Origin: Bin87 sp965262485
GTDB taxonomy: Bacteria; Chloroflexota; Dehalococcoidia; Lucifugimonadales; UBA3495
NCBI GenBank assembly: GCA_965262485.1
Contig: OZ253540.1
Coordinates: 2,976,001 to 3,040,000 of the forward strand
Direction: 5' to 3'
Length of the DNA: 64,000 nucleotides
Position 1 is the first letter of the stretch, and the number at the start of each line of letters is the position of its first letter. The notes below the pieces were generated by a model that was not told the origin of the DNA, ran no database searches, and worked only from the letters and a program-made list of their open reading frames with translations. Shown here in pieces: positions 8,122-15,834 of this stretch. The position numbers were made by a program, and so were the translations under genes.

Positions 8122-8919
8122 CTAGACTAAGGTCAAGTCTTCGGCTCTGACAACGCGCGTAGGTTTGTTGAGCAGAGTCTCCGCTTCCTTCAATACTTTG
8201 GCCTGAAGTTCCGAAACAGTTTCTACGGAGTCCTCTCCAACGAAGACTGGCGACGAAGACTGGCTTAGCAATCCAGCATAAAGAGCGTTCATAGCGTCCT
8301 TACCGGCTTCCAGCTTTCTCATTTCACTATTCCATTCTCCAGCATCGATATGACCAACATACTCGTCATACTCGGCGTCCCATTCGAGGCATGTCTTAAA
8401 AAGGACGTCAACTATCAGACGGGGAATGTCGCCAGCTGAAGGCTGATAAATCATCTGAATCTGAACTGCGCCTGGCCCTTCTCCGACAAATCGGAAACCC
8501 ACTTGGTCATGACCGAGATTAGGGGATGACTGCGGGCCATCCGACGATACCGCGCCAAGAGCGATGACATCCGCATCGAAAGTCGTATAAATAACTCTAC
8601 CGTGTTCGAGAGGAACAGTAACGGTCTGCTGCCGTATTTCCAGTGGTTCCGGTTCTCCGGAAAAAGTGCCCTTGTTAGATCCCTGAGCACGGTCATAAGC
8701 TGCTTGTAACTGGTACCAAGTGGAAGCTCCGCAGCCAAACAGCCTGTCCAGGCGGATCGCCAAAGCAAGGGTTATCGCCGATTCCCCTCTAATCACACTC
8801 GACAATTCCTCGGGGCCAACGCCAAGTTTTTGCGCAGTCTCCACTACGTCCATACCCAGAGGTTCCATGCAATCCCGCAGGATAGAACGGCCAGGATGGG
8901 GAGGATACTTCATTGGCAT
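8122..8919 (-). CDS. higA: HigA-type antitoxin with a long C-terminal extension
   Basis: The N-terminal ~80 residues are a standard HigA/XRE helix-turn-helix module: HPGRSILRDCMEPLGM, then AQKLGVGPEELSSVIRGE and RLDRLFGCGASTWYQLQAAYD. Most HigA antitoxins end near residue 100, but this protein continues to 265 aa. The extension, about residues 90-265, has no motif I recognise. The gene follows the toxin after 12 bases, in the toxin-first order typical of higBA. It probably binds and represses its own promoter. The extension could sense a ligand or chaperone, but that is speculation. Confidence 0.8.
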   Translation of the reverse strand: MPMKYPPHPGRSILRDCMEPLGMDVVETAQKLGVGPEELSSVIRGESAITLALAIRLDRLFGCGASTWYQLQAAYDRAQGSNKGTFSGEPEPLEIRQQTVTVPLEHGRVIYTTFDADVIALGAVSSDGPQSSPNLGHDQVGFRFVGEGPGAVQIQMIYQPSAGDIPRLIVDVLFKTCLEWDAEYDEYVGHIDAGEWNSEMRKLEAGKDAMNALYAGLLSQSSSPVFVGEDSVETVSELQAKVLKEAETLLNKPTRVVRAEDLTLV

Positions 8920-8931
8920 TTTCCTGCCTCC

Positions 8932-9210
8932 CTAGTGGTAGTCAACCAAATCTACGTCAGTTACATCGCCAGCATCGAAACGGAATATAATCCGCCAATT
9001 TCTGGATACACTTACAGACCAGAAACCCGCCAAGTCGCCGCTCAGCGGATGCAGCCGGAAACCGGGCTTGTTCATATCTTGAGGAACCGTTGCCTCATCT
9101 AGCTGTGCCAGAATGTCCTCAATCTTCGCGACTTGGTTAGGCGGAATTCGTCTCCGGTCACCAGTCTCATACAGTCGTTGTAAGCGACGGCCCCGGAATC
9201 CAATTATCAC
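8932..9210 (-). CDS. higB: HigB/RelE-family mRNA interferase toxin
   Basis: The product is 92 aa, the standard HigB length. Family features are the opening GFRGRRLQRLYETGDRRRIPP, the middle MNKPGFRLHPLSGDLAGFWSV, and the end NWRIIFRFDAGDVTDVDLVDYH, which carries the conserved basic and aromatic active-site side. Such toxins cut mRNA on the ribosome. The gene lies 6 bases after the retropepsin-like gene and 12 bases before higA, so the toxin-antitoxin pair is embedded in a longer transcript. Confidence 0.88.
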   Translation of the reverse strand: MIIGFRGRRLQRLYETGDRRRIPPNQVAKIEDILAQLDEATVPQDMNKPGFRLHPLSGDLAGFWSVSVSRNWRIIFRFDAGDVTDVDLVDYH

Positions 9211-9216
9211 TGCCGG

Positions 9217-9666
9217 TTAATATAACTTAACCGAAACGGGCAACCGTCGGACCCCGTGCCGGGCCCGGCTGGAAGTGCGGGGGTTCGGCGGCAGCGTTCG
9301 CTCACGGCTGCCCATCCGCAGGGCGTGGGTTGGGGCCAGCCGTTGATGCACCGGGTCAACGGCCAGCAGCGCGCCCTCCAAGGTGTATGCCCCCAGCAAC
9401 GTTGGAGCGCCTTCGCCAACAAATACTACGATGGTGGTCATCTCTACGCCCTCGATGCGGATGCGGGCTTCGCCGATGGCATCCTCCACAACGCTCCCGT
9501 CAGCCAGCTCCGACTGGATGCGTCGGTAGGGGACTATCCCCAATTCACGCAGCAGGGTTGCCGGCAGGCAGGTGTAGGTGGAGCCGGTGTCCACCAGCGC
9601 GTCCACGGTCTCGGAGCGAGTACCGTCTGCGGAGATGATTTCTATGGGGCAGCTGAAGGTCCCCAT
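9217..9666 (-). CDS. Retropepsin-like (clan AA) aspartic protease
   Basis: The start is ATG 9666, one base after the stop of the enoyl-CoA hydratase gene. A longer start at 9711 would overlap that gene. The product is 149 aa. The catalytic motif ALVDTGSTYTCLP is at about residues 21-33. The second half has the flap-side and hydrophobic-G motif LLGAYTLEGALLAVD. Single-domain bacterial proteases of this kind act as dimers; their substrates are mostly unknown. The last ~35 residues are basic and low in complexity and may be a drifting tail. The gene is followed directly by higBA. Confidence 0.75.
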   Translation of the reverse strand: MGTFSCPIEIISADGTRSETVDALVDTGSTYTCLPATLLRELGIVPYRRIQSELADGSVVEDAIGEARIRIEGVEMTTIVVFVGEGAPTLLGAYTLEGALLAVDPVHQRLAPTHALRMGSRERTLPPNPRTSSRARHGVRRLPVSVKLY

Positions 9667-9667
9667 A

Positions 9668-10474
9668 TCAGGACTCTCTGGCCGACGGGTACTCCGGCCG
9701 GCGCCGTTCACGCAGGGCGGCCAGCCCTTCCTTTACGTCGTCGCCAAAGAAGCCCAGCGCCTCAGCGAGGAGGGAGTAGTCGAAGGACGTGTGCCCCGCC
9801 TGTCGCAACCACTGGTTCAATGCCCTCTTGGTGAAGCGGATAGCCGGTTGAGGGCCGTCGGCCAGTCGCCGGGCGACCCGCATGGCGGTTTCCATCAGCT
9901 CGTCCCGCGGGACGCACATGCTGACCAGGCCGATGCGCTCCGCCTCCCTGCCATCCAGAAACTCGCAGGTCAGCAGGTAGTACTTGGCCTTGGCCATTCC
10001 GCACAGCAGGGGCCAGATGATAGCCGCGTGGTCTCCCGCCGCAACGCCCAGCCGGATGTGGCCGTCGGTAATGCGGGCGTCTTCGGCGGCAATCGAGATG
10101 TCTGCCATCAGCGCAACCGCCAGACCCGCGCCCACTGCAACGCCGTTGATGGCCGAGATGATGGGCTTGTCCAGATTCAGGATGTTATAGACGATATCGC
10201 TGGCTTCCTGGGTGTTCCGGGCAACAATGGCCGGGTTGTCAATGGCCTGCTCGATCATCTCGAAGTCGCCGCCGGCGGAAAACGCATCGCCAGCGCCGGT
10301 AACAACGGCCACCCGCACTTCGGGATCCGCCGCAATGTCCAGCCAAATGCGGCTCAGTTCGTTGTGCAGGCGAAAGTTGGCGGAGTTCAGCGACTCGGGA
10401 CGGTTCATCGTAAGCGTGATGATGCCGTCGGCCTTCTCGATCAGCAGATGTTGGTATGAAGAATAGTCAGTCAT
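9668..10474 (-). CDS. Enoyl-CoA hydratase/isomerase family protein
   Basis: The product is 268 aa from ATG 10474 (MTDYSSYQHLLIEK). The crotonase-fold motifs are ITLTMNRPESLNSANF, the oxyanion-hole segments GAGDAFSAGGDFEMI and INGVAVGAGLAVALMADISIAAEDARI, and the helix with TDGHIRLGVAAGDHAA. The residue pattern differs from classical FadB, with Asp/His in AAGDHAA where hydratases often have Glu. The specific reaction (hydratase, isomerase or other) is therefore open. It heads a tight gene chain with the retropepsin and higBA. Confidence 0.88.
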   Translation of the reverse strand: MTDYSSYQHLLIEKADGIITLTMNRPESLNSANFRLHNELSRIWLDIAADPEVRVAVVTGAGDAFSAGGDFEMIEQAIDNPAIVARNTQEASDIVYNILNLDKPIISAINGVAVGAGLAVALMADISIAAEDARITDGHIRLGVAAGDHAAIIWPLLCGMAKAKYYLLTCEFLDGREAERIGLVSMCVPRDELMETAMRVARRLADGPQPAIRFTKRALNQWLRQAGHTSFDYSLLAEALGFFGDDVKEGLAALRERRRPEYPSARES

Positions 10475-10502
10475 GTAACGCTCGCTCCGGGTGTAATTAG
10501 TA

Positions 10503-10994
10503 TTAGTTATCAGCCGGTGTCGGCTCAAAATCGGGCGGCAGGTCAAAGGTGGGCCGGCCGTCGTCTCGGTGGCTGTGGGCCAGGATGGCCCGCATCAGCT
10601 GGTTGTGGCCGCGCTGAAAATCTTCCCGCAACTGGTCCTGGCCGCGCTGCATGTCTTGGCGCAGCTGGACCATCTCTTCTCTCAACTGGTTGTGGCCGCG
10701 CTGCATATCCTCTCGCAACTCGCGCTGGCTGATGTGGATGTCTTCCCGCAACTGCTGCATGTCCTCCCGCAACTGGTCGTTGCTGCGTTTCATATCTTCT
10801 CGCAGCTCCTTGTTGCTGCGTTGCATATGTTCCCGCAACAGATTGACACCCTCCTGTACTCCGCCCAATTCCTGCTGGACGTTGCCCATACGCAGCCATA
10901 GCGCGCTGAGTATCAACATGAAGACCGTCAACAGAGCTCCGTAGAACGCTGCTACGATGGAAAACACAGTGATTATTCCGCTAATACCATCCAT
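10503..10994 (-). CDS. Membrane-anchored coiled-coil protein with REDMQ repeats
   Basis: The product is 163 aa. One membrane segment is at residues about 5-30. It is followed by a long coiled coil of 7- and 11-residue units such as NQLREDMQ and RELREDMQ (about residues 55-140). The end is proline-rich. Repeat unit length and composition resemble other anchored coiled-coil proteins in the window (6633-7082, 12262-12663). The function is unknown. Confidence 0.6.
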   Translation of the reverse strand: MDGISGIITVFSIVAAFYGALLTVFMLILSALWLRMGNVQQELGGVQEGVNLLREHMQRSNKELREDMKRSNDQLREDMQQLREDIHISQRELREDMQRGHNQLREEMVQLRQDMQRGQDQLREDFQRGHNQLMRAILAHSHRDDGRPTFDLPPDFEPTPADN

Positions 10995-11042
10995 ACATCC
11001 GTTCTCCCGACACGCCCTTGCGACGGCTCTGCAAAGCCAATA

Positions 11043-12254
11043 CTACCAGACGATTTTAGCGTTCTGTAGGGCGACTAATTCAGATTCGTTAATGCCCAGG
11101 AGTCCGCAGAACACCTCGCGGTTGTGCTCCCCCAGGTCGGGCGTCCAGCGGTCCACCGCAGCCGGCGTTCGCGAAAACCGCCAGGGCGGAGCCACCGCCC
11201 GCTGCTCGCCCTTGGTGACATGCGTAACCACCGGAAAGGCGTTGCGTTCGGTCAGATGCGGGTCGTCCAGCAGCTGATCGGCGGACAGGGACGGAAAAGC
11301 GGCAATGCCCGCCGCCTGCAGCAACCCGGTGACCGATTCGGCGGTCAGGTTGCAGGTCCACTCCGACAAATGCTGCTCCAGCGCGTCCTGGTTCCGCCAG
11401 CGCAAAAACGCATCGCCGTAGTCGTCGCCATCGGCCCAGGCGGGATTATCCATCGCCCCTTTCAGCGCCCGCCATTCGGAGTCACTGCCCACTGCAATCG
11501 TCACCCACGCATCGTCGCCGCGGCACGGGAACACGCCGTGAGGAGCCATCGCGTCGTCCCGGTTGCCCTGGCGAACGGCGTCGCGTCGGTTCATGGCGGT
11601 ATCCATCAAGGCGTGGCCCATGAAGGCGGTGGCGATATCCCGCACTGCGACGTCAGCGCGCTGTCCAACCTGGTGGCTGCGATGAGCGCACAGGGCGGCG
11701 ACGGCGGAGAAGGCCGCCATCATGCCGCCCGTGTGATCCATGGCGTGGCGCAGCTCTACCGGCGGGCCGTCAGCGTATCCGGTCACGTATCCCAAGCCAC
11801 CCAGAGCGGCGAACATGGGAGCGTAGCCGGCATACCGCGCCTCCGGCCCCGTCTGCCCGTTGGAGGACAACGACACCATAATCACGTCGGGTTTGATCTC
11901 GCGCAGCTGTGGATAGCCCAACCCCAAACGATCCATCACGCCGGGACGAAAATTCTCCAGCACCACGTCGGAGATGCGAACCAGATCGTAGGCCAGTTCC
12001 AGGGCGCGCGGCTCCTTGAGATTGAGCGTAACCGAACGCTTGCCGGCATTGACCTGCTCGAAGGACGACGGCGGCTTGCCGTACATGGCGTGGGGCCGCC
12101 GCGTAATGTCCAGGCGCGCCGCAGATTCCACCTTGATGACGTCGGCGCCCAGCGATGCCAGGATCATGCCGGCGAAGGGGCCGGCGGCGTGAACCGAAAA
12201 GTCGGCGACGCGAACACCGGAGAGGGGAGCGGACTGGTTTGGCATAATCACCAC
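11043..12254 (-). CDS. CaiB/BaiF family CoA transferase (paralogue 2)
   Basis: The product is 403 aa from ATG 12254 (or 12245, MPNQSAPLSGVRV). Motifs are PLSGVRVADFSVHAAGPFAG, ASLGADVIKVESAARLD, NAGKRSVTLNLKEP, DVVLENFRPGVMDRLGLGY, and the nucleophile region LRHAMDHTGGMMAA with an aspartate in the expected place. It is a family III CoA transferase; the acyl partners cannot be read from sequence. Residue patterns (RRPHAMYGKPPSSFEQVNAGK) are closest to paralogue 4 at 22862-24127. Confidence 0.9.
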   Translation of the reverse strand: MVIMPNQSAPLSGVRVADFSVHAAGPFAGMILASLGADVIKVESAARLDITRRPHAMYGKPPSSFEQVNAGKRSVTLNLKEPRALELAYDLVRISDVVLENFRPGVMDRLGLGYPQLREIKPDVIMVSLSSNGQTGPEARYAGYAPMFAALGGLGYVTGYADGPPVELRHAMDHTGGMMAAFSAVAALCAHRSHQVGQRADVAVRDIATAFMGHALMDTAMNRRDAVRQGNRDDAMAPHGVFPCRGDDAWVTIAVGSDSEWRALKGAMDNPAWADGDDYGDAFLRWRNQDALEQHLSEWTCNLTAESVTGLLQAAGIAAFPSLSADQLLDDPHLTERNAFPVVTHVTKGEQRAVAPPWRFSRTPAAVDRWTPDLGEHNREVFCGLLGINESELVALQNAKIVW

Positions 12255-12261
12255 CCTGACA

Positions 12262-12663
12262 TTATCTATTTGCCGCGCCGTTCTGATACTGCGCCTGATA
12301 CTCCTGCAACAACGTCGGTAGCAAGTCCGGGTTGTTCCGGGCAGCCGCGTTGAGAACCATCAACATCTCGCCGGCTTCTTTTCGGCCCTCTTTCCGGGCC
12401 TCTTTCCGGCCCTCCTCCCGCGCCTGTTCCAGGCGTCGTCGGTGCCTTGCCAGTGCGATAAACATTTCGACCCCCAGTTCAATCAAAATAGCCAGCGAGA
12501 GCGAAAGGAAAAGGCCCCACTCCCAAAGTCCCATAACCGACGATGGCGTGTTTTGCCAGCTCCATTGGTGTCCTTGCGCCCATAGTGTCAGCAGGTTAAT
12601 GGGCCAGATTCCCAGCGCGATAAACGGGATATGTTTAAGTGCTTCCGGTGGTATTTCAATCAT
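12262..12663 (-). CDS. Small membrane protein with Lys/Glu/Arg repeat tail
   Basis: The product is 133 aa and lies seven bases upstream of the CoA transferase start on the same strand. It has two hydrophobic segments (about residues 12-30 and 45-70). These are followed by a charged stretch built from EARKEGRKEA-type repeats (about 88-105), encoded by short tandem repeats near 12380-12420. The function is unknown; such repeats readily change copy number. Confidence 0.55.
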   Translation of the reverse strand: MIEIPPEALKHIPFIALGIWPINLLTLWAQGHQWSWQNTPSSVMGLWEWGLFLSLSLAILIELGVEMFIALARHRRRLEQAREEGRKEARKEGRKEAGEMLMVLNAAARNNPDLLPTLLQEYQAQYQNGAANR

Positions 12664-12730
12664 AAACCCACCGGGAATAATCTACCAGAGCAGTTGTGTT
12701 TGCCCCAGGCGCCGGGTGTAACGGGATGTA

Positions 12731-13549
12731 TCAGTAATAGACCGCAGTGCTGGTGCCGCCTCCCGCTGCGATCAACTCGCCGGTGATTGCCCAGGCCTTG
12801 TCGGAGGCCAGGAACGCGGTGAGGTAGCCAATCTCGGAGGCATCGACCATTCGGCAGATGTGGTTGCCGCGGCCTGAGCCGGGGGAGAAGTCCTGCTGTT
12901 CGGCCTCTTCGGGAGACACTCCCAACTGCTCGGCGCGGGCGGCCAGCAGGCTCGGCGTCCGTTCGGTGCGCGTCGTGCCCGGATGGATGCAGTTGACCGT
13001 AATCCCGAACTGCCCCAATTGGGTTGCCAGCGTCTTGGTCATATGAACCATAGAGACGTTGCGCGCGCCGCCGCTCAGGTTGCCGGCGTTGCGGGCGTTT
13101 AGTCCGCTGATGTTGATGATGCGGCCGTAGCCCTGTTCTTTCAGCAGGGGAATCGCGGCCCGTGAACAGCGCAGGGCGCCCATGAATTTTACGTCGAAGT
13201 CGCTCATCAGGTCTTCATCAACCAGCCCCTCGATGGGTCCCGTAGCGGACGGTGAGCCGCCGGGCAGGGACGCGCTGTTGACCAGTATCTGCAAACCGCC
13301 CAACGCCTGGGCGGCATCGTTAATGACCCGGTCAACCTGGTCGCGCTGCGTGGCGTCAAATGACATCGGAATTATGCGGCGACCCGTAAGCTCGCTGATT
13401 TCGGCGGCAGCCTTTTCCAGGTCGGCCATCGACCGCGACGCCACCACCACATCCGCGCCCTCGCGGGCCAGTTCCAGCGCGATGGCCTTGCCGATGCCAC
13501 GGCTGGCCCCGCCCACAAAAGCCTGTTTGCCTTCCAAACCAAAATCCAT
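12731..13549 (-). CDS. SDR family oxidoreductase with atypical active site
   Basis: The product is 272 aa from ATG 13549 (MDFGLEGKQAFVGGASRGIG). The Rossmann motif GGASRGIG is at about residue 14, and NSAS replaces the usual NNAG near 90. The catalytic serine is in INISGLNARN. The usual Tyr-x-x-x-Lys becomes Val-x-x-x-Lys (SMVHMTKTLA), so the normal proton-donor tyrosine is absent. The end (ITGELIAAGGGTS) is normal for the family. It probably still binds NAD(P). Whether it reduces or oxidises a substrate by another residue is open. Confidence 0.82.
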   Translation of the reverse strand: MDFGLEGKQAFVGGASRGIGKAIALELAREGADVVVASRSMADLEKAAAEISELTGRRIIPMSFDATQRDQVDRVINDAAQALGGLQILVNSASLPGGSPSATGPIEGLVDEDLMSDFDVKFMGALRCSRAAIPLLKEQGYGRIINISGLNARNAGNLSGGARNVSMVHMTKTLATQLGQFGITVNCIHPGTTRTERTPSLLAARAEQLGVSPEEAEQQDFSPGSGRGNHICRMVDASEIGYLTAFLASDKAWAITGELIAAGGGTSTAVYY

Positions 13550-13687
13550 TTGGTAGCCTCCATTTGTATTGTTCGGTATCTGAATCGCTCGGTACGTGCG
13601 GCACCGCAGTATTCTCATCGGCAACGGCGGCATTTTACCATGATCGGCCCCACCACCTTGCCACCCCCCGCCCATCCTGAACCCATC

Positions 13688-13820
13688 TGTCATTGCGAGG
13701 AGCGCAGCGACGTGGCAATCCCGTTGCCAGGGGTGGCGAACTCCCGTCATTCCGGACTTGATCCGGAATCCACCGGGGGCAGGGGTGGGTGGATTCCCGC
13801 TTTCGCGGGAAAGACGGGAG
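13688..13820. repeat. Composite of two inverted-repeat families
   Basis: Positions 13688-13725 match the left half of the tgtcattgcgaggagcg element family. From 13745 to 13820 there is a second, hairpin-rich segment with ctcccgtcattccgg and cccgctttcgcggg, closing with gacgggag. Neither encodes a protein. The junction suggests one element inserted in, or recombined with, the other. Confidence 0.6.
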
Positions 13821-13846
13821 TCAGGGCGGAAACCGCAGACGCCGAA

Positions 13847-15076
13847 TCAGATCACGCCGGCCCGGGCCAGGGCCGCCAGCTCCGACGGAGCGTAACCGAG
13901 CAAACCCCCGTACACCGCCGCGTTGTGTTCCCCCAGCAGCGGCGCGCGGGTCAGCACGGTCGGGGTAGCATCCAGTTGGAAGGGAGCACCAGCGTACTCC
14001 AATTCACCCGTTTCCGGATGCTCAACTCCAACGTAGTATCCCCGCTCACGCTGCTGGGAGCTGTTGAAAACCTCGGACGGCGTGTAGTAGGGAGCAATCG
14101 GAACCCCGTGGGCCTGCCCCTCGGCGTAAAGCCACTCCCTGGAGCGCTGGGAGAACCAGTCGCGCATGTGTCGGTTCAGCTCCGGCCCGTGGGTTGCCGG
14201 GTCATTGAACATATCCGCCGACGCCCATTCGGGATTGCCCATAAACGCCAGCAGACTCTCGAACTGGCGCGGCTCCAGCGTCAGCAGCTCCACGAATCCA
14301 TCGGATGCCGGCAGCACGCCGCCGACTCGAAAATAGCGCGAAAAGCGGGTTTCGATGATGCCTTCGGATTCGTGGCGTTGGATGGGCATATAGCCCACCG
14401 ACAGCTGGGCTTCCTGACCCGAAGTATCCACCACCTGACCGCGTGCGTCGCCCTCAGCGTTCAGCCGGTGGTACACGGCGGCAACTGCGCCCACCGCCGC
14501 CGTGAGGCCAGCCTGGTAGTCGCCCATGTTGGCCCCCGCGACGATGGGTGGCCGGTCGGGGAAGGTATCCAGCGCCACGCCGTTGGGCAGCAGCCAGCCC
14601 TCGCCGCCGGCATGGAACGTCGCCAGATGCCCGGCGCGGTAGTCGGCATACGCTCCGCTGGAGCCAAAGGGAGTTACGGCGGTGACGATGACGTCCGGGT
14701 TGACCGCCAGCAGCGATTCGCCGTCCAGACCCACCGCGACGGCAGCCGCCGGGTTGTAGTCATGGACGACCACATCCACATCAGCGACCATCCGATGCAG
14801 CAGGCCGCGCCCCGAGGCGTCGTCCAGATTGAGCGTTACGCTCCGCTTGCCCGTGTTCAGATACAGATACAACCCGCTGCGTTCGGGATGCGGATCATCG
14901 TCCGGAAACGGCCCCCGCCGCCGGGAAACGTCGCCGGCAACGGGCTCCACCTTGACCACCCGCGCCCCCAGCGAAGCCACAAGCTTGCCGCAATACGGCC
15001 CGGCGATCAGCGACGCAACCTCCAGCACCCGAAGGTTGGGCAAGGCGGTGGGTTGGGGTGTATCCGTGGTGGTCAT
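13847..15076 (-). CDS. CaiB/BaiF family CoA transferase (paralogue 3)
   Basis: The product is 409 aa from ATG 15076. Motifs are PNLRVLEVASLIAGPYCGKL, ASLGARVVKVEPVAGDVSRR, LYLNTGKRSVTLNLDDASGR, DVVVHDYNPAAAVAVG, and the nucleophile region GANMGDYQAGLTAAVGA with its aspartate. The opening (AGPYCGKLVASLGARVVKVEP) and PHPERSGLYLYLNTGK closely match paralogue 5 at 24684-25889, so these two are a subgroup. The start overlaps the stop of the Uma2-like gene by four bases, implying co-translation. Confidence 0.9.
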   Translation of the reverse strand: MTTTDTPQPTALPNLRVLEVASLIAGPYCGKLVASLGARVVKVEPVAGDVSRRRGPFPDDDPHPERSGLYLYLNTGKRSVTLNLDDASGRGLLHRMVADVDVVVHDYNPAAAVAVGLDGESLLAVNPDVIVTAVTPFGSSGAYADYRAGHLATFHAGGEGWLLPNGVALDTFPDRPPIVAGANMGDYQAGLTAAVGAVAAVYHRLNAEGDARGQVVDTSGQEAQLSVGYMPIQRHESEGIIETRFSRYFRVGGVLPASDGFVELLTLEPRQFESLLAFMGNPEWASADMFNDPATHGPELNRHMRDWFSQRSREWLYAEGQAHGVPIAPYYTPSEVFNSSQQRERGYYVGVEHPETGELEYAGAPFQLDATPTVLTRAPLLGEHNAAVYGGLLGYAPSELAALARAGVI

Positions 15077-15720
15077 ATATCAAAAATATACTGTCGCACC
15101 GGAAAGGAAAAGCCGGCCAGCACATCCTCGCCGTCCAGCGATTCCGGGTCATCAAGCAACTGCGGCTCCGGCTGGCCGGCGCGATAGACATGAACCTGCC
15201 GTTGGTGCGCGTCAATCAGCCAGCCGAGGCGAACCCCGCCGGCCATCCACCGGGCCATCTTGTTTTGCAGTGGGCGCAGGTTATCGGTGCGGGAGTGAAT
15301 TTCCGCCACGAAGTCAGGTGCGCCCTCGATAATCGTTTCCCTTTCCGGTTCGGGCAGCGTGTCAAACCGTTCCTGCGTAATCCAGGCGGCATCCGGCCCC
15401 AGCGCCGCCCCGGAAGGCAGGCGGCAGCGCACCGTCTGTGACGAGGCGCTGCCCCCGTTGACGAGTTCCCAATTGCCGAGAAAGGTGGACATGTAAAGTT
15501 CCTGCTTGTTGCCCCGGTATCCGGTAGCAGGCAGTATCAGCAGCTCCCCCTCGGCATTGACCTCCATCTCATACAAGTCGTTCTGCTCGCAGAAGGCGAT
15601 AAAGCGGGCCGGAAAATCCTCCGCCCGGTGGTCAATGCCCAGAGCGGTAAGACACAGGACGACGGCACCGGGAGGGGCGATAGCGGAGGAGTCGGTAGTA
15701 GGTTTGGGTTTGGTGGTCAT
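15073..15720 (-). CDS. Uma2 family endonuclease-like protein
   Basis: The product is 215 aa from ATG 15720 (MTTKPKPTTDSS). Uma2 features are LILPATGYRGNKQELYMS, GAALGPDAAWITQERFD with the Asp, PDFVAEIHSRTDNLRPLQNKMARW with the Glu and Lys, and GVRLGWLIDAHQRQVHVYR. The end VLAGFSFPVRQYIF is the usual family close. It overlaps the downstream CoA transferase by four bases (ATGA), an odd partnership of a nuclease-like gene with an acyl-CoA enzyme. Confidence 0.82.
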   Translation of the reverse strand: MTTKPKPTTDSSAIAPPGAVVLCLTALGIDHRAEDFPARFIAFCEQNDLYEMEVNAEGELLILPATGYRGNKQELYMSTFLGNWELVNGGSASSQTVRCRLPSGAALGPDAAWITQERFDTLPEPERETIIEGAPDFVAEIHSRTDNLRPLQNKMARWMAGGVRLGWLIDAHQRQVHVYRAGQPEPQLLDDPESLDGEDVLAGFSFPVRQYIFDI

Positions 15721-15834
15721 AGCGCGGCGGTCTCTGTTGGGGAAGGAGCGGACATATTTGGTGGAGCCATAAGTACCTTGCAGATAGAGGTCCGATAGGT
15801 TGCATTTGTATGGATTAGTGCTGAACCCTCGCAA

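Noticed and set aside
13550..15187. 545-codon open frame on the plus strand opposite CoA transferase 3
   Set aside because: It is the mirror frame of a well-supported gene with the biased composition of such shadows. Its start lies in repeat DNA.
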